A stretch of DNA of 64,000 bases from JAFGDI01 sp963667715 (GTDB taxonomy: Bacteria; Planctomycetota; Phycisphaerae; Sedimentisphaerales; SM23-30). Below, piece after piece: positions 1 to 9,093 of this stretch (its first letter is position 1; every line of letters begins with the position of its first letter). The DNA lies in assembly GCA_963667715.1 (NCBI GenBank), contig OY763926.1, positions 4,216,001-4,280,000 of the forward strand, written 5' to 3'. The notes beneath the pieces are model-generated. The model had not been told where the DNA came from and did no database searches. It saw only the letters and a program-made list of their open reading frames with translations. Made by a program: the position numbers and the translations under genes.

Positions 1-1077
1 AAAGGCGAGGATAAGCCCTGCCGGACCGACCGGTCGAGCGGCATCGGTCATTTCAACCGGCATTATCCAGTTGTAATGGTACATCATATATGCAAAGTAC
101 AGAGTTGGCAGAGTGGTTAGCGCCAGATATACCGCCAGCGACTTTCGCCGTCCGAACTTATCCGAGATGAGCCCGCCGCTGATACAGCCGGCCGCCGCAC
201 AGATAGTCGTCACCAGTCCATTATGGGCGATACTGGTATCTGTCATACCTATCTCAACTGCAACATTAGTTATCAGGGCCAGTGAAAGCGAATATGCACC
301 AGCCGGCAGCAGAGCAAAGAACAATCCGACAAAGGCACCTCGCGAACCGGTAAAGGCCTTGAACGCCGTCACGCCAAATTCCTTCACCTCGCCAGCGGCC
401 GCCCGAAACTTTGACCCGCCGCAAACTTCACGTACAATACCCATCGGCTCCTTCATCGGAAGAACAACCAGAAACGTAACCGCAAGAATAGCACCAACAA
501 CCATAAAGAAGGCGGCGTTAAGGCTGAAGTGCTCTATTACCAGCAGAGCACCCGGGCCACCGATCGCCTGACCGATATAGGCACCGCCAAACATCAGGCC
601 ATTAGCGAGCCCGCGTTCATCTTCACTTAAGGTATTACAGGCCAGAGCGTCGATGGCAACATCGGAGGTAGCACCGAACATATTATGGACAAAGATAAGA
701 GCAGTAAACAAGTTAAAGACCAGGTGGAACTGTTCCGGCAAAAACGTAAATAACGCCATCTGCTGAGTAAACTTCACCGGCATACAACCCATCAGACACG
801 CACTCATACCCAGCTGCATAAGGAATATCCATAGCCGACGATGACCAAACCGCTGCGAGCGGAACATATCAACAAAAGGAGCTACCAGCCACTTAAACGC
901 CCAGGGCAGATACAGAGTAGCGACAAAAGCCGATACCTCCTTGGGCCCCATCCCCTCACGACGCATCTGCGTGGCAAGAGCAGTAGCAGTAAAACCAAGC
1001 GGAATACCCTCAGTTACATACAAAAAGAAAAAAGCCATCAGCCGACCATACTTAGTCGCTATCAAATTAGGCAGCAT
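1..1077 (-). CDS. AmpG-like major facilitator permease (C-terminus cut by window edge)
   Basis: The frame opens at an ATG at 1077, with GGAG five bases upstream, and runs off the left edge, so about 359 codons are visible and the C-terminus is missing. The product is a polytopic inner-membrane protein of the major facilitator superfamily. A loop DMFRSQRFGHRRLW after the first hydrophobic pair resembles the D-R-x4-G-R-R loop of AmpG-type permeases, and a second loop SDKFGRRKS repeats the MFS signature in the second half. AmpG itself imports anhydro-muropeptides for cell-wall recycling. Related PAT-family proteins carry other solutes, so the substrate is only inferred. Nothing upstream indicates an operon partner. 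Confidence 0.75.
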   Translation of the reverse strand, partial: MLPNLIATKYGRLMAFFFLYVTEGIPLGFTATALATQMRREGMGPKEVSAFVATLYLPWAFKWLVAPFVDMFRSQRFGHRRLWIFLMQLGMSACLMGCMPVKFTQQMALFTFLPEQFHLVFNLFTALIFVHNMFGATSDVAIDALACNTLSEDERGLANGLMFGGAYIGQAIGGPGALLVIEHFSLNAAFFMVVGAILAVTFLVVLPMKEPMGIVREVCGGSKFRAAAGEVKEFGVTAFKAFTGSRGAFVGLFFALLPAGAYSLSLALITNVAVEIGMTDTSIAHNGLVTTICAAAGCISGGLISDKFGRRKSLAVYLALTTLPTLYFAYMMYHYNWIMPVEMTDAARPVGPAGLILAF

Positions 1078-1202
1078 ATGAACTCCGATTAATTTCGAAC
1101 TGGATACTTAACAGAATCACATTATCTCTACAGTATAAACAACCAGCCATATTTTGGCAATACCAATCAATATACAGACATATGCCTAATACATATTATT
1201 CT

Positions 1203-1316
1203 TTTGACAGGATAACCGACCTTCGGTCTGGATTTCGGAGCCTGCTCCGGTTTATCGGAGACAGATTGAGTTTTAATTAATATAATAGTCTAGTTTTTTA
1301 CCTTCCCCAGTTGCGG
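1203..1316 (-). repeat. Dispersed two-hairpin repeat A, copy 1
   Basis: Read on the minus strand, the copy begins with the 5' block (cgcaactgggga) and ends with the 3' core: CTGTC, an extra hairpin CTCCG/CGGAG, then ATCCAGACC-gaa-GGTCGGTTATCCTGTC. It is the only copy of the family in minus orientation. The extra hairpin is shared only with copy 9 at 55219. Confidence 0.75.
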
Positions 1317-1340
1317 TCTAGGTCGGTTATTTTAAAATAG

Positions 1341-1449
1341 TATTTCCACGCAACTGGGGAATAGCTACATATTTACTGACTGGGCATGTTTTACTACAAT
1401 CTGTCGAGAAATCCAGCCCGTACTCGGGCGGTTATCCTGTCATAAAAAA
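1341..1449 (+). repeat. Dispersed two-hairpin repeat A, copy 2
   Basis: This is a full-length copy. The first hairpin is TATTTCC/GGGGAATA. After about 35 variable bases come AATCTGTCG and a second hairpin CCCG-tact-CGGG, followed by GTTATCCTGTC and an A-run. The CCCG/CGGG stem replaces the ACCG/CGGT stem of other copies, a compensatory change. Confidence 0.8.
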
Positions 1450-1551
1450 ATGATAGTCATTAAGCTACACAGTTTTTTATTATACCAGCTCATCAGAATA
1501 TGATATTATATTATCATTGATCAGACTAATAATTATACTGGGAGTTGTGAC

Positions 1552-3201
1552 ATGTCGTATTCAAGAAAAAGTGCTCAGCAGAATAGTATTTTAGCGAAAA
1601 TCATGCATTCGATTTTCTTTCTACTGTTTCTTGCGGCCGGATGTTTTTTTGAGTGGCTGATGATACAGTCTCTGCTCGAGGAGATGGCGGTCAATAACTG
1701 GGACAAGGTTCCCTGTACGATAACAGCGAGTAATATATCTACCGCCCGACATGATTATGTGCTGGACATTAAGTATACATATACCTATAACGACAGAGAA
1801 TACACCGGCAGTAAATATGGCCTGAAAGATAAAAAGAAACTATCATACTCCAAAATTTCTAAGATCACCGCAGCTCTGCCGGTAAATGCTGCAACTCAAT
1901 GCTATGTCAATCCTACCAACCCGCAAATGGCGGTCTTAAAAAAAGCAAGCACTGCCGGTAAGTTCGCCGAACTGCTCTTTCCCATGATATTTATCACGAT
2001 CGGAGCAGGAGGAATATACTTTATCTGGCGTAAAAAAGAACCAACCATCAAAAAGCAAGTCAGCTTAACGAAAAAAGGAAAAACTAAACCCTGGCTCGCC
2101 TATGTACTATTCGGTATCTTTGCAATAGTCGGCACCGCGATGTTTATCTTCCTGACTGTCAAGCCGCTCACTACTTTATACCAGTCACAAAGCTGGACAG
2201 CTACCCCGTGTAAAATTATCTCTGCCCGGGTACAAAGACACACCGGCAATAAGAGCACAACCTACAGTGTAGATATTCTGTATGAGTATCAGGTAAACGG
2301 CAAACCATATCGCAATAATAGGTACAACTTCATCTCCGGCTCTTCCAGCGGCTCCAGTGGCAAGCGGGACATTGTAAACAAATACAAACATATGACCAAC
2401 CCCGTATGTTATGTCAATCCAGAAAAACCTAACAGTGCGGTGCTGACAAACGATCTGAGTAAAAGTTATTTCATCTGTCTGATACCCCTGCCGTTTATGC
2501 TGATCGGCTACGGCGGATTTACACATTTAATTTTACGCAACAGGAGAAAAAGCAAACAAAACCAACAGCTAAAAACAGTAAGCGACTGCGACTCCTACAG
2601 CCATGAGCCACTACAGCTGAAAACAACAAGCCCGATTAAAAAGTTCGCTATCGTATTATTAATAGCTACCTTCTGGAACACTATAATTGCAGTCTTGGCA
2701 ATTGAGCCTTCGGCCCCCAGCATTTTTATCAGAATATTCCTGATACCATTTTACATTATCGGGCTGGCATTAATAATCTTCTCCCTGCACAGCCTGCTGC
2801 AATGTTTCAATCCGAGAATACAGCTAACGATCTCCCCCGGCACTATCTCACTCGGTAGCAGCTGTCAACTATCCTGGCGTATCTTTGGACGGAGCAGCCG
2901 GGTGAATAACCTGACAATAAAACTTATCGGCCAGGAAGAAGCAACCTATCAGCGAGGTACCAAGACCCGAACTGACAAACACAAATTCTACAGTGACCAG
3001 CTTCTCAGCAGCGAAGATAGTTTTGAAATACGGGAAGGCAGTATCGGTTTTATCATGCCGGAAAATACTATACATACTTTTATCGCGGATAATAACAAGA
3101 TCGTTTGGCAGCTTGAAGTACACGGTGATATCAAACGCTGGCCGGATATTAAACAGAAATTCAAGATAACCGTTGAACCTCTTAGTAAGGATAGATCATA
3201 A
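1552..3201 (+). CDS. Membrane protein with two DUF3592 domains and a C-terminal arrestin-like domain
   Basis: This 549-residue membrane protein has two copies of the DUF3592 extracytoplasmic domain, at about residues 45-130 and 210-305. Each contains the family pattern of a WD/WT-x-x-P-C start and a C-Y-V-N-P end. Each is flanked by hydrophobic segments (about 17-40, 137-158, 182-205, 308-328, 366-384 and 391-420). The region after about 425 is beta-rich and soluble and resembles an arrestin-like sandwich. The stop codon shares one base with the next start (TAATG), so it heads a three-gene operon. The function is unknown. A link to the small arrestin-like partner and the ATPase is inferred from translational coupling. 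Confidence 0.75.
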   Translation: MSYSRKSAQQNSILAKIMHSIFFLLFLAAGCFFEWLMIQSLLEEMAVNNWDKVPCTITASNISTARHDYVLDIKYTYTYNDREYTGSKYGLKDKKKLSYSKISKITAALPVNAATQCYVNPTNPQMAVLKKASTAGKFAELLFPMIFITIGAGGIYFIWRKKEPTIKKQVSLTKKGKTKPWLAYVLFGIFAIVGTAMFIFLTVKPLTTLYQSQSWTATPCKIISARVQRHTGNKSTTYSVDILYEYQVNGKPYRNNRYNFISGSSSGSSGKRDIVNKYKHMTNPVCYVNPEKPNSAVLTNDLSKSYFICLIPLPFMLIGYGGFTHLILRNRRKSKQNQQLKTVSDCDSYSHEPLQLKTTSPIKKFAIVLLIATFWNTIIAVLAIEPSAPSIFIRIFLIPFYIIGLALIIFSLHSLLQCFNPRIQLTISPGTISLGSSCQLSWRIFGRSSRVNNLTIKLIGQEEATYQRGTKTRTDKHKFYSDQLLSSEDSFEIREGSIGFIMPENTIHTFIADNNKIVWQLEVHGDIKRWPDIKQKFKITVEPLSKDRS

Positions 3202-3584
3202 TGAATAATAATAATGCAATACTTGAACTAAGCGGCGGTAAAACCTCTTTCACGCCCGGCGGGACTATTGAGGGCAATGTCAGCTGGCAGCTGGAAGGTA
3301 AAGCGAAATATATTATGATATCACTTATCTGGCATACCTCCGGCAAAGGTAGTGAAGACATCGCCATTACTGACGAAGTTCAGTTTCAATGTACAGAACA
3401 ATACGGCAACAGACGCTTTACCTTTACCGCTCCGCAAGGGCCGTACAGCTTCTCCGGCAGGCTCATAACCTTGCAATGGGTAATAGAAGCGACAGTAGTA
3501 ATGGAATCTGACGATGATGTCTGTATCAGTGAGGCCATACTCATCTCACCAACTAGAGAAGAAATAATACTGGGTAGTGCATGA
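3201..3584 (+). CDS. Small arrestin-like beta-sandwich protein
   Basis: This 127-residue soluble protein has no signal peptide or membrane segment. Its N-terminus (LSGGKTSFTPGGTIEGNVSW) has the look of the first strands of arrestin-like/SpoOM folds, where a P-G-G-x-I/V-x-G turn leads into the next strand. The same kind of domain appears to end the preceding protein. It overlaps its upstream neighbour by one base and the downstream ATPase gene by four (ATGA), which argues for coupled translation and a shared complex. No catalytic motif is visible. The fold assignment is by pattern only and is moderately secure; the function is unknown. Confidence 0.65.
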   Translation: MNNNNAILELSGGKTSFTPGGTIEGNVSWQLEGKAKYIMISLIWHTSGKGSEDIAITDEVQFQCTEQYGNRRFTFTAPQGPYSFSGRLITLQWVIEATVVMESDDDVCISEAILISPTREEIILGSA

Positions 3585-4150
3585 TAAAAGCCTGCAACAA
3601 TCCGTTTAACAGCAGACAGGTCGAAGCAGTTCCATACTATGGCGAAAGTGTTGACACTATCTGTACAAGGTTTGCCCAGATGAACTGCCGGGGAGCTATT
3701 GTCGGCCCGCACGGCAATGGCAAGACCACGCTCCTGCATGAACTGATCAGTCAACTGAAAACAGCAGACCGTAATATATGCCATATATTCCTGAACGACA
3801 AAAAATCACTGAGCTTACCGCAGCTGTTGAAAATAGTCAGCAAAAAACACTACAATACCATACTAATAATCGATGGTGCCGAACAGCTCAACCTGCCAGC
3901 CTGGAAAGCTATTGAATATACCAGCAGAAAAAACTTCTCCGGACTGCTGATCACTACCCATACACAGGGTATGCTTGAGACTCTGACAGAGTGCAACACC
4001 AGCATTGAAACCTTTTGCCGAATAGTCGATACTATACTAAATAGTAAAAACTCCATCGACCAGAATATTCTAAAAACCATATACAATAAGCACAAAGGCA
4101 ATATCAGAAATTGCCTTTCGGAACTATATGGCATTTACGCCGAACAGTAA
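3581..4150 (+). CDS. Small P-loop ATPase (AAA/STAND-like)
   Basis: This 189-residue cytoplasmic protein has a clear Walker A motif, GPHGNGKT (residues 42-49), and a Walker B strand, NTILIIDGAEQ, with the acidic residue D98. There is no obvious C-terminal effector domain and no DNA-binding motif. The start overlaps the stop of the arrestin-like gene (ATGA), making it the last gene of a three-gene operon with the DUF3592 membrane protein. Small single-domain NTPases of this type often energise or switch a membrane partner. That role is an inference here, and the protein is not a recognisable transporter or secretion ATPase. Confidence 0.7.
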   Translation: MIKACNNPFNSRQVEAVPYYGESVDTICTRFAQMNCRGAIVGPHGNGKTTLLHELISQLKTADRNICHIFLNDKKSLSLPQLLKIVSKKHYNTILIIDGAEQLNLPAWKAIEYTSRKNFSGLLITTHTQGMLETLTECNTSIETFCRIVDTILNSKNSIDQNILKTIYNKHKGNIRNCLSELYGIYAEQ

Positions 4151-4516
4151 TAACTAAAATGAAAAGGCTGTAAAACGAACAATGGAAGATGATTAATTTT
4201 CCTAAAGTATTGTTCACACAAAATTTGGGAATGGATAAACATTTACTATTTGCAACTTCTTGCCGTAATCTGTCGAGAAATCCAGCTCGTACCCGGGCGG
4301 TTTATCCCGTCTAAAGAAAAAAACAAGCGATAGCCCTGAATAATCTGGACTCATCATTCACCTATGCCGAAATAGTATAAATAATTGATGTAATACCATT
4401 TAAAATAAGTATAATATCAAGGTTCAGGAAAAATTCGGCGGTCTTGCGAGATAAACAAGTGGCCGCTGTTGGAAATATTGAATTTAAGTCATTTACAGGA
4501 AGGATTTTACGATAAA
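4151..4516. other. Intergenic region before glyQS
   Basis: The gap holds family A copy 3 (4266-4320) and an AT-rich stretch just before glyQS. No terminator with a clear U-run is visible after the ATPase gene, and nothing else stands out. Confidence 0.5.
4266..4320 (+). repeat. Dispersed repeat A, copy 3 (3' core)
   Basis: The core reads AATCTGTCG, ATCCAG, stem CTCG-tac-CGGG (one T-G wobble), GGTTTATCCCGTC and an A-run. The first hairpin is degenerate upstream, where only a TTGGGAATGG remnant remains. Confidence 0.7.
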
Positions 4517-5971
4517 ATGTCTGAGAAGTTACAAAAACTGGAAGACCTGGTATCATTATGTAAGCGTCGCGGTTTTATTTTTCAGTCGAGTGATATTTAC
4601 GGCGGATTGGCAAGCTGTTATGACTACGGCCCACTCGGAGCCGAGCTCAAGCGTAATGTAAAGAACGCCTGGTGGAAACATATAGTTCAGATGCGTGACG
4701 ATATGGTCGGCCTGGACTGCTCGATCCTTATGCACCCGATGATCTGGAAAGCTTCCGGCCATGTAGATAAATTCGCGGATCTGGTCGCCGAATGTAAAAA
4801 GTGTCATACCCGTACTCGTGCCGACCATCTGGCGGATGAGGCTGGTAATACAATGGAAGGTGCCAAGACCGCAGAAGACCTGGCGGATAAGGTATGCCCA
4901 AAATGCGGTACCAAGGGCCAGTTCACTGAGCCTATGCCGTTCAAGCTCATGTTTGAAACCCAGATGGGTGCCAATGCCGACGATTCAATGACCGTTTACC
5001 TGCGTCCGGAAACAGCCCAGGGTATCTTTGCCAACTATCGCAATGTACTCGACAGCACCCGCGTGAAGGTACCTTTCGGTATTGCCCAGATCGGTAAGAG
5101 CTTCCGTAATGAAGTAACTACCAAGGCTTTTATCTTCCGTACCCGCGAATTTGAGCAGATGGAGATCGAGTTCTTCTGTAAGCCGGGCACCGAAGCCGAA
5201 TGGTATGAAAAATGGAAAGAAGCCCGTATGAGCTGGTACACCAACTACGGCATCAACCCAGCGAACCTGCGTATGCGTGACCATGACGCGGACGAACTGG
5301 CACACTATGCCAAAGGCTGTGTTGACATCGAATACCTGTTCCCATTTGGCAAGGGCGACTGGCAGGAGCTCGAAGGTATCGCCAGCCGAACCGACTATGA
5401 CCTGCGCCAGCATCAGCGTGGTATGCGTTCAGTTACCAACTGGATCGAAAACGGTCGCGATGCTGTTACTACCCCGCTCAAAGAAGAAGATCCAAAATGG
5501 GCCAAGGGTCCGCTGAGCTACTTCGACGAAGAGACTCGCGAAAGATATATCCCTTACGTTATCGAGCCGTCAGCTGGTGCCGACCGCGGAACCCTGGCGT
5601 TCCTGGTTGACGCTTATACAGTTGAAGACCTCGGCGACGGTAAAGAACGTAATGTATTCAAATTCCACCCGGAACTGGCACCGATCAAGGTTGCTGTTCT
5701 GCCGCTGGTAAAAAAAGAAGGCATGCCGGAAAAAGCTGAGAACATCTACAACGATCTCAAGAAGTATTTCCCATGTTTCTATGATGAAAAAGCAGCTATC
5801 GGTCGCCGCTACCGTCGTCAGGACGAAGCTGGTACCCCATATTGTGTAGTTGTTGACGGCCAGACTAACGAAGACAATACCGTTACTGTCCGCGATCGCG
5901 ACACTATGGAACAGACACGCGTGGGCATTGACCAGGTCAAGAGCTACCTGCGTGACAAGCTGGACATGTAA
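4517..5971 (+). CDS. glyQS: Glycyl-tRNA synthetase (alpha2 class II type)
   Basis: This enzyme attaches glycine to tRNA-Gly in the cytoplasm. It is the single-chain homodimeric type found in archaea, eukaryotes and many bacteria, not the alpha2beta2 type. The 484-residue length fits this family. The N-terminus (RRGFIFQSSDIYGG, then YDYGPLGAELK) is diagnostic. An insertion carries paired cysteines (CKKC near 94 and CPKC near 138) as a zinc site. Motif 2 (FRNEVTTKAFIFRTREFEQME) and motif 3 (EPSAGADRGTLAFL) are intact. I chose ATG 4517 over a TTG at 4469, because the family starts close to the first helix and AGGAAGG lies upstream of 4517. A strong hairpin follows at 5981. Confidence 0.95.
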   Translation: MSEKLQKLEDLVSLCKRRGFIFQSSDIYGGLASCYDYGPLGAELKRNVKNAWWKHIVQMRDDMVGLDCSILMHPMIWKASGHVDKFADLVAECKKCHTRTRADHLADEAGNTMEGAKTAEDLADKVCPKCGTKGQFTEPMPFKLMFETQMGANADDSMTVYLRPETAQGIFANYRNVLDSTRVKVPFGIAQIGKSFRNEVTTKAFIFRTREFEQMEIEFFCKPGTEAEWYEKWKEARMSWYTNYGINPANLRMRDHDADELAHYAKGCVDIEYLFPFGKGDWQELEGIASRTDYDLRQHQRGMRSVTNWIENGRDAVTTPLKEEDPKWAKGPLSYFDEETRERYIPYVIEPSAGADRGTLAFLVDAYTVEDLGDGKERNVFKFHPELAPIKVAVLPLVKKEGMPEKAENIYNDLKKYFPCFYDEKAAIGRRYRRQDEAGTPYCVVVDGQTNEDNTVTVRDRDTMEQTRVGIDQVKSYLRDKLDM

Positions 5972-5980
5972 AATGTTAAC

Positions 5981-6016
5981 AGTAAACAGCTGGAGGAAAC
6001 CCTTCAGCTGTTTACT
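5981..6016 (+). terminator. Strong hairpin after glyQS
   Basis: Perfect 12-base arms (AGTAAACAGCTG and its complement) enclose a 12-base loop, starting nine bases after the glyQS stop. No U-run follows, so it may be a weak terminator or an RNA-stabilising element. Confidence 0.45.
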
Positions 6017-6035
6017 ATAGATAAATGAGGTTATC

Positions 6036-7742
6036 ATGGCTAATCTGAATTTTGGGACAAGCAATCAGACTTTCAGACAGCTTCTAGGCAATGGTCTTAC
6101 ATATAAAATCCCGCTCTTCCAGAGAGATTACTCTTGGACCGCCGATGAATGGGAAGACCTATGGCTTGACATAATAGCTATGTTTGAAGAAAATGGTGAA
6201 CCCGCACACTACATGGGCTACCTCGTATTACAATCTTCAGATAGCAAGAAATTCGGAATAATAGACGGCCAGCAGCGTATGATCACAGTTAGCACTCTCA
6301 TTTTGGCTGCTCTCAGTAACCTTGACAGGATCGCCAGAGAAAACCATGATGCCAGCATCAATAGCAAGAGAGCTGAGCAACTTAGAAATAGCTATATTGG
6401 ATATCTCGACCCGGTAACTCTTGTTTCTAAACCAAAACTTGAGCTCAACAGACATAATAACACTTTTTATAGAAATTATATAGTTCCACTTGGCAAAGTA
6501 CCACAAAGAAGCGTAAACGCTTCAAATAAGCTTTTAAGCCAATCACTAAGCTGGTTTAGCGATAAAATCAAACAACGGTTCAATGATGACGGTAAAGAAC
6601 TCACTGCATTCATTGACCAAATGGTAGATAAGTTATTTTTTACAGTTATTACTGTGACAGACGAACTAAATGCATTCAAGGTGTTTGAAACTCTAAACGC
6701 CAGAGGCGTGCGTCTATCAGCTACCGATCTTCTAAAGAATTACTTATTCTCGATTGTTTGCGACAATGACACTCATGACTTAGAAATAAAGTCTATGGAA
6801 GATCGTTGGGAGCAAATAGTCAGCTATCTTGGCCCGGAAAGCTTCCCTGTTTACCTCAGAACCTACTGGAACAGTAAATACAAACTTATTCGCAAATCTG
6901 ACCTTTTTAAGACTGTAAAAAATAGTATTTCCAACAAAACAGAAGCATTCAACTTAATAAGAAATCTTGAAGAAAATGCCGACTTATACGCAGCTCTACA
7001 AGACACTGGCGACAGTCGCTGGAACGATGAAGAAAAAGAATGTTTAGGCAATCTTAAAAAGTTTAACGTATGCCAGCATATATCTCTATTAATGGCAGCT
7101 TACAGAAGTTTCTACGACTCAAGCCGAAATGATTTCACAAGAGTACTAAATTGCCTTTGTGTATTATCTTTCAGGTACAATGTTATATGTAACATGCAGC
7201 CTAATGCTCAAGAGGCTGTTTACAACAGTATTGCGGTAAAAATTTCACAAAACAAATTCAATACCATACAGGAAATAATAGCCCAACTTAAAGATATATA
7301 CCCTGACGATACTGTTTTCGGTGATATATTTGCAAGAAAAGAGTTCGATACAACAAATAGCAGGAACAAGAAAATAGCCAGATATATTTTGCTCGAATTA
7401 GAAAAGCAAAAATCAGGCAACCACTACGATATTGAAAGCGACTCATATAGTCTTGAACATATTTCCCCACAAAATCCAACAGAGGAAGTTGAGCTTACCG
7501 ACATTATAGATGATAGTTTCATTCATAGGTTGGGCAACATTACACTTATAGACAGTTCTGAAAATCGAATAGCAGGCAACATTTCATATAGTGAGAAAAA
7601 AGCCATATACGAACGGTCAAGGTTTGAAATAACTAAGAGTATCCCTGTTCATTATTCAGAGTGGAATATCGCAAAAATAGAATCTCGCCAGAGTCAAATG
7701 GCCAATAAAGCAAAATCGATCTGGAAAATTAGTTTTAGTTAA
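6036..7742 (+). CDS. GmrSD-like DUF262/DUF1524 type IV restriction endonuclease
   Basis: This 568-residue protein is a single-chain GmrSD-type enzyme. The N-terminal DUF262 (ParB/Srx-like NTPase) domain shows IPLFQRDYSW (25-34) and the catalytic DGQQR motif (77-81). The C-terminal DUF1524 His-Me-finger nuclease shows LEHISPQ with H475, then LGNITLID and an Asn. Characterised members restrict phage DNA with modified cytosine. The gene is visibly AT-richer than its neighbours and sits alone between glyQS and a prepilin peptidase gene, as expected for a recently acquired defence gene. No methylase or second subunit is nearby. The start ATG has GAGGTTATC just upstream. Confidence 0.85.
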   Translation: MANLNFGTSNQTFRQLLGNGLTYKIPLFQRDYSWTADEWEDLWLDIIAMFEENGEPAHYMGYLVLQSSDSKKFGIIDGQQRMITVSTLILAALSNLDRIARENHDASINSKRAEQLRNSYIGYLDPVTLVSKPKLELNRHNNTFYRNYIVPLGKVPQRSVNASNKLLSQSLSWFSDKIKQRFNDDGKELTAFIDQMVDKLFFTVITVTDELNAFKVFETLNARGVRLSATDLLKNYLFSIVCDNDTHDLEIKSMEDRWEQIVSYLGPESFPVYLRTYWNSKYKLIRKSDLFKTVKNSISNKTEAFNLIRNLEENADLYAALQDTGDSRWNDEEKECLGNLKKFNVCQHISLLMAAYRSFYDSSRNDFTRVLNCLCVLSFRYNVICNMQPNAQEAVYNSIAVKISQNKFNTIQEIIAQLKDIYPDDTVFGDIFARKEFDTTNSRNKKIARYILLELEKQKSGNHYDIESDSYSLEHISPQNPTEEVELTDIIDDSFIHRLGNITLIDSSENRIAGNISYSEKKAIYERSRFEITKSIPVHYSEWNIAKIESRQSQMANKAKSIWKISFS

Positions 7743-7754
7743 GGAAATTATTTA

Positions 7755-8945
7755 ATGTCTTCAATTCCACCAATTATCTGGCTGGTCTTTCTTTTTATGC
7801 TCGGTGCCTGTATCGGCAGTTTTCTTAATGTGGTTGTATGGCGGCTCCCTCAGGAGATGTCGCTTATCAAACCTGATAGCCACTGCCCTGCCTGCAAACA
7901 CCCTTTGGCCTGGTATGATAATGTGCCGATCCTGGCCTGGTTCTACCTCGGCGGCAAATGCCGATACTGCAAGGCTCCCTACTCCTTCAAATATCCATTT
8001 TTCGAGTTTCTCACCGGCCTTATGTACGCCGGACTCTTCTGGCTATACTTTGTAAAAGGTATCCGCGATGGTATGCCTCCCTTTGAACAAGGCGGCTGGA
8101 TGATCTATGCTTCGCACATTATCCTTTTCAGCTGCCTGCTGGCTGGCTCGCTTATTGATGCGGCTTTCTTTATTATCCCGCTTTCGATCAGCTATTTCGC
8201 CGCTATTTGCGGACTCGGCTTTGCCGGCTTCGAGCTCAATGCTGCTGCAATCTCCGGCATAAGCCACGACCAGCTATGGAAGCTCGTACCCGCGGTAGGC
8301 CCAAAAACTGCCGCTGCTGCTATCGGCAGTTCGGTCGGATTAATCATATCCATAGTTCTGCTGAAGCTGAAAGTGATAGGACGCAGCTTTCTGGAGCTGG
8401 AAAAATGGGAAACCGCAAAATATTACGCCGAAAAAGAGAGCAAACCGTTCACCGACCCTGAGCCGGAAGTAAACGCCCGGGCTGAAATGGTTCGCGAACT
8501 GGCATTTCTATGTCTGCCGGTGGTACTTGCCCTGCTGGCAGTTAAATACCTGGCACCAAACTCAGACTTCGACCTGTTCCTGCAAACCCACCCTATCATA
8601 AATGGCTTACTTGGCAGCATTTACGGCTTTATGATTGGCGGCATAACAGTTTGGGCTACCCGTATATTCGGCTCGGTACTATTCAATAAGGAAGCTATGG
8701 GAATGGGAGATGTACACCTCATGGCAGCTATCGGTGCTGTTGTAGGCTGGTATATACCACTAATTGCGTTTTTCCTGGCTCCTTTCATCGGGCTCGGCTG
8801 GGCATTGCTCAGACTCATTACCCGCCAGCAGCGAGAAATACCTTATGGCCCGTTCCTCTCGATCGCAACAGTAATAATGATGATCATGCACGACGATATA
8901 CTGGCCTACATTATGCTGAATATGCTTAATAAAGGCAATTTCTAG
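7755..8945 (+). CDS. pilD: Type IV prepilin peptidase / N-methyltransferase (A24)
   Basis: This inner-membrane aspartic protease removes the leader from type IV pilin-like proteins and methylates the new N-terminus. It feeds pilus or type II secretion machinery. The N-terminal domain has GSFLNVVVWRLP and the tetra-cysteine site C44, C47, C69 and C72. The two catalytic aspartates are D135 (GSLIDAAFF) and D319 (MGMGDVHL). At 396 residues it is about a third longer than classical PilD. The extra length is an insert at about 155-245 between the two aspartates, including a charged cytoplasmic stretch. No pilin or secretion gene adjoins it in this window. Confidence 0.9.
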   Translation: MSSIPPIIWLVFLFMLGACIGSFLNVVVWRLPQEMSLIKPDSHCPACKHPLAWYDNVPILAWFYLGGKCRYCKAPYSFKYPFFEFLTGLMYAGLFWLYFVKGIRDGMPPFEQGGWMIYASHIILFSCLLAGSLIDAAFFIIPLSISYFAAICGLGFAGFELNAAAISGISHDQLWKLVPAVGPKTAAAAIGSSVGLIISIVLLKLKVIGRSFLELEKWETAKYYAEKESKPFTDPEPEVNARAEMVRELAFLCLPVVLALLAVKYLAPNSDFDLFLQTHPIINGLLGSIYGFMIGGITVWATRIFGSVLFNKEAMGMGDVHLMAAIGAVVGWYIPLIAFFLAPFIGLGWALLRLITRQQREIPYGPFLSIATVIMMIMHDDILAYIMLNMLNKGNF

Positions 8946-9093
8946 TATTGATAACCACGCTGGTTAAGATTTATTCCGATACTTAATAGTCACTTGCAAG
9001 TACCGCTGTTTAACTATATAATATCACACGTATCTGGTCAGAGATAAACCAGGCACTACTCAATTTTTAACTTTATAGCAGATAAAGGTTTAT

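Larger units (their letters stand above)
1078..1551. other. Intergenic region with two inverted copies of repeat family A
   Basis: This 474-base gap separates the divergent permease gene and the 1552 operon. It holds one family A repeat on each strand (1203-1316 minus, 1341-1449 plus), arranged head to head. The last hundred bases before 1552 are very AT-rich and presumably carry the promoter, but no convincing -35/-10 pair was found. GGGAG precedes the start at 1552. Confidence 0.6.

Noticed and set aside
4469..4516. Upstream TTG start for glyQS
   Set aside because: The added 16 residues are not seen in the family as I know it, and the Shine-Dalgarno fits ATG 4517 better.
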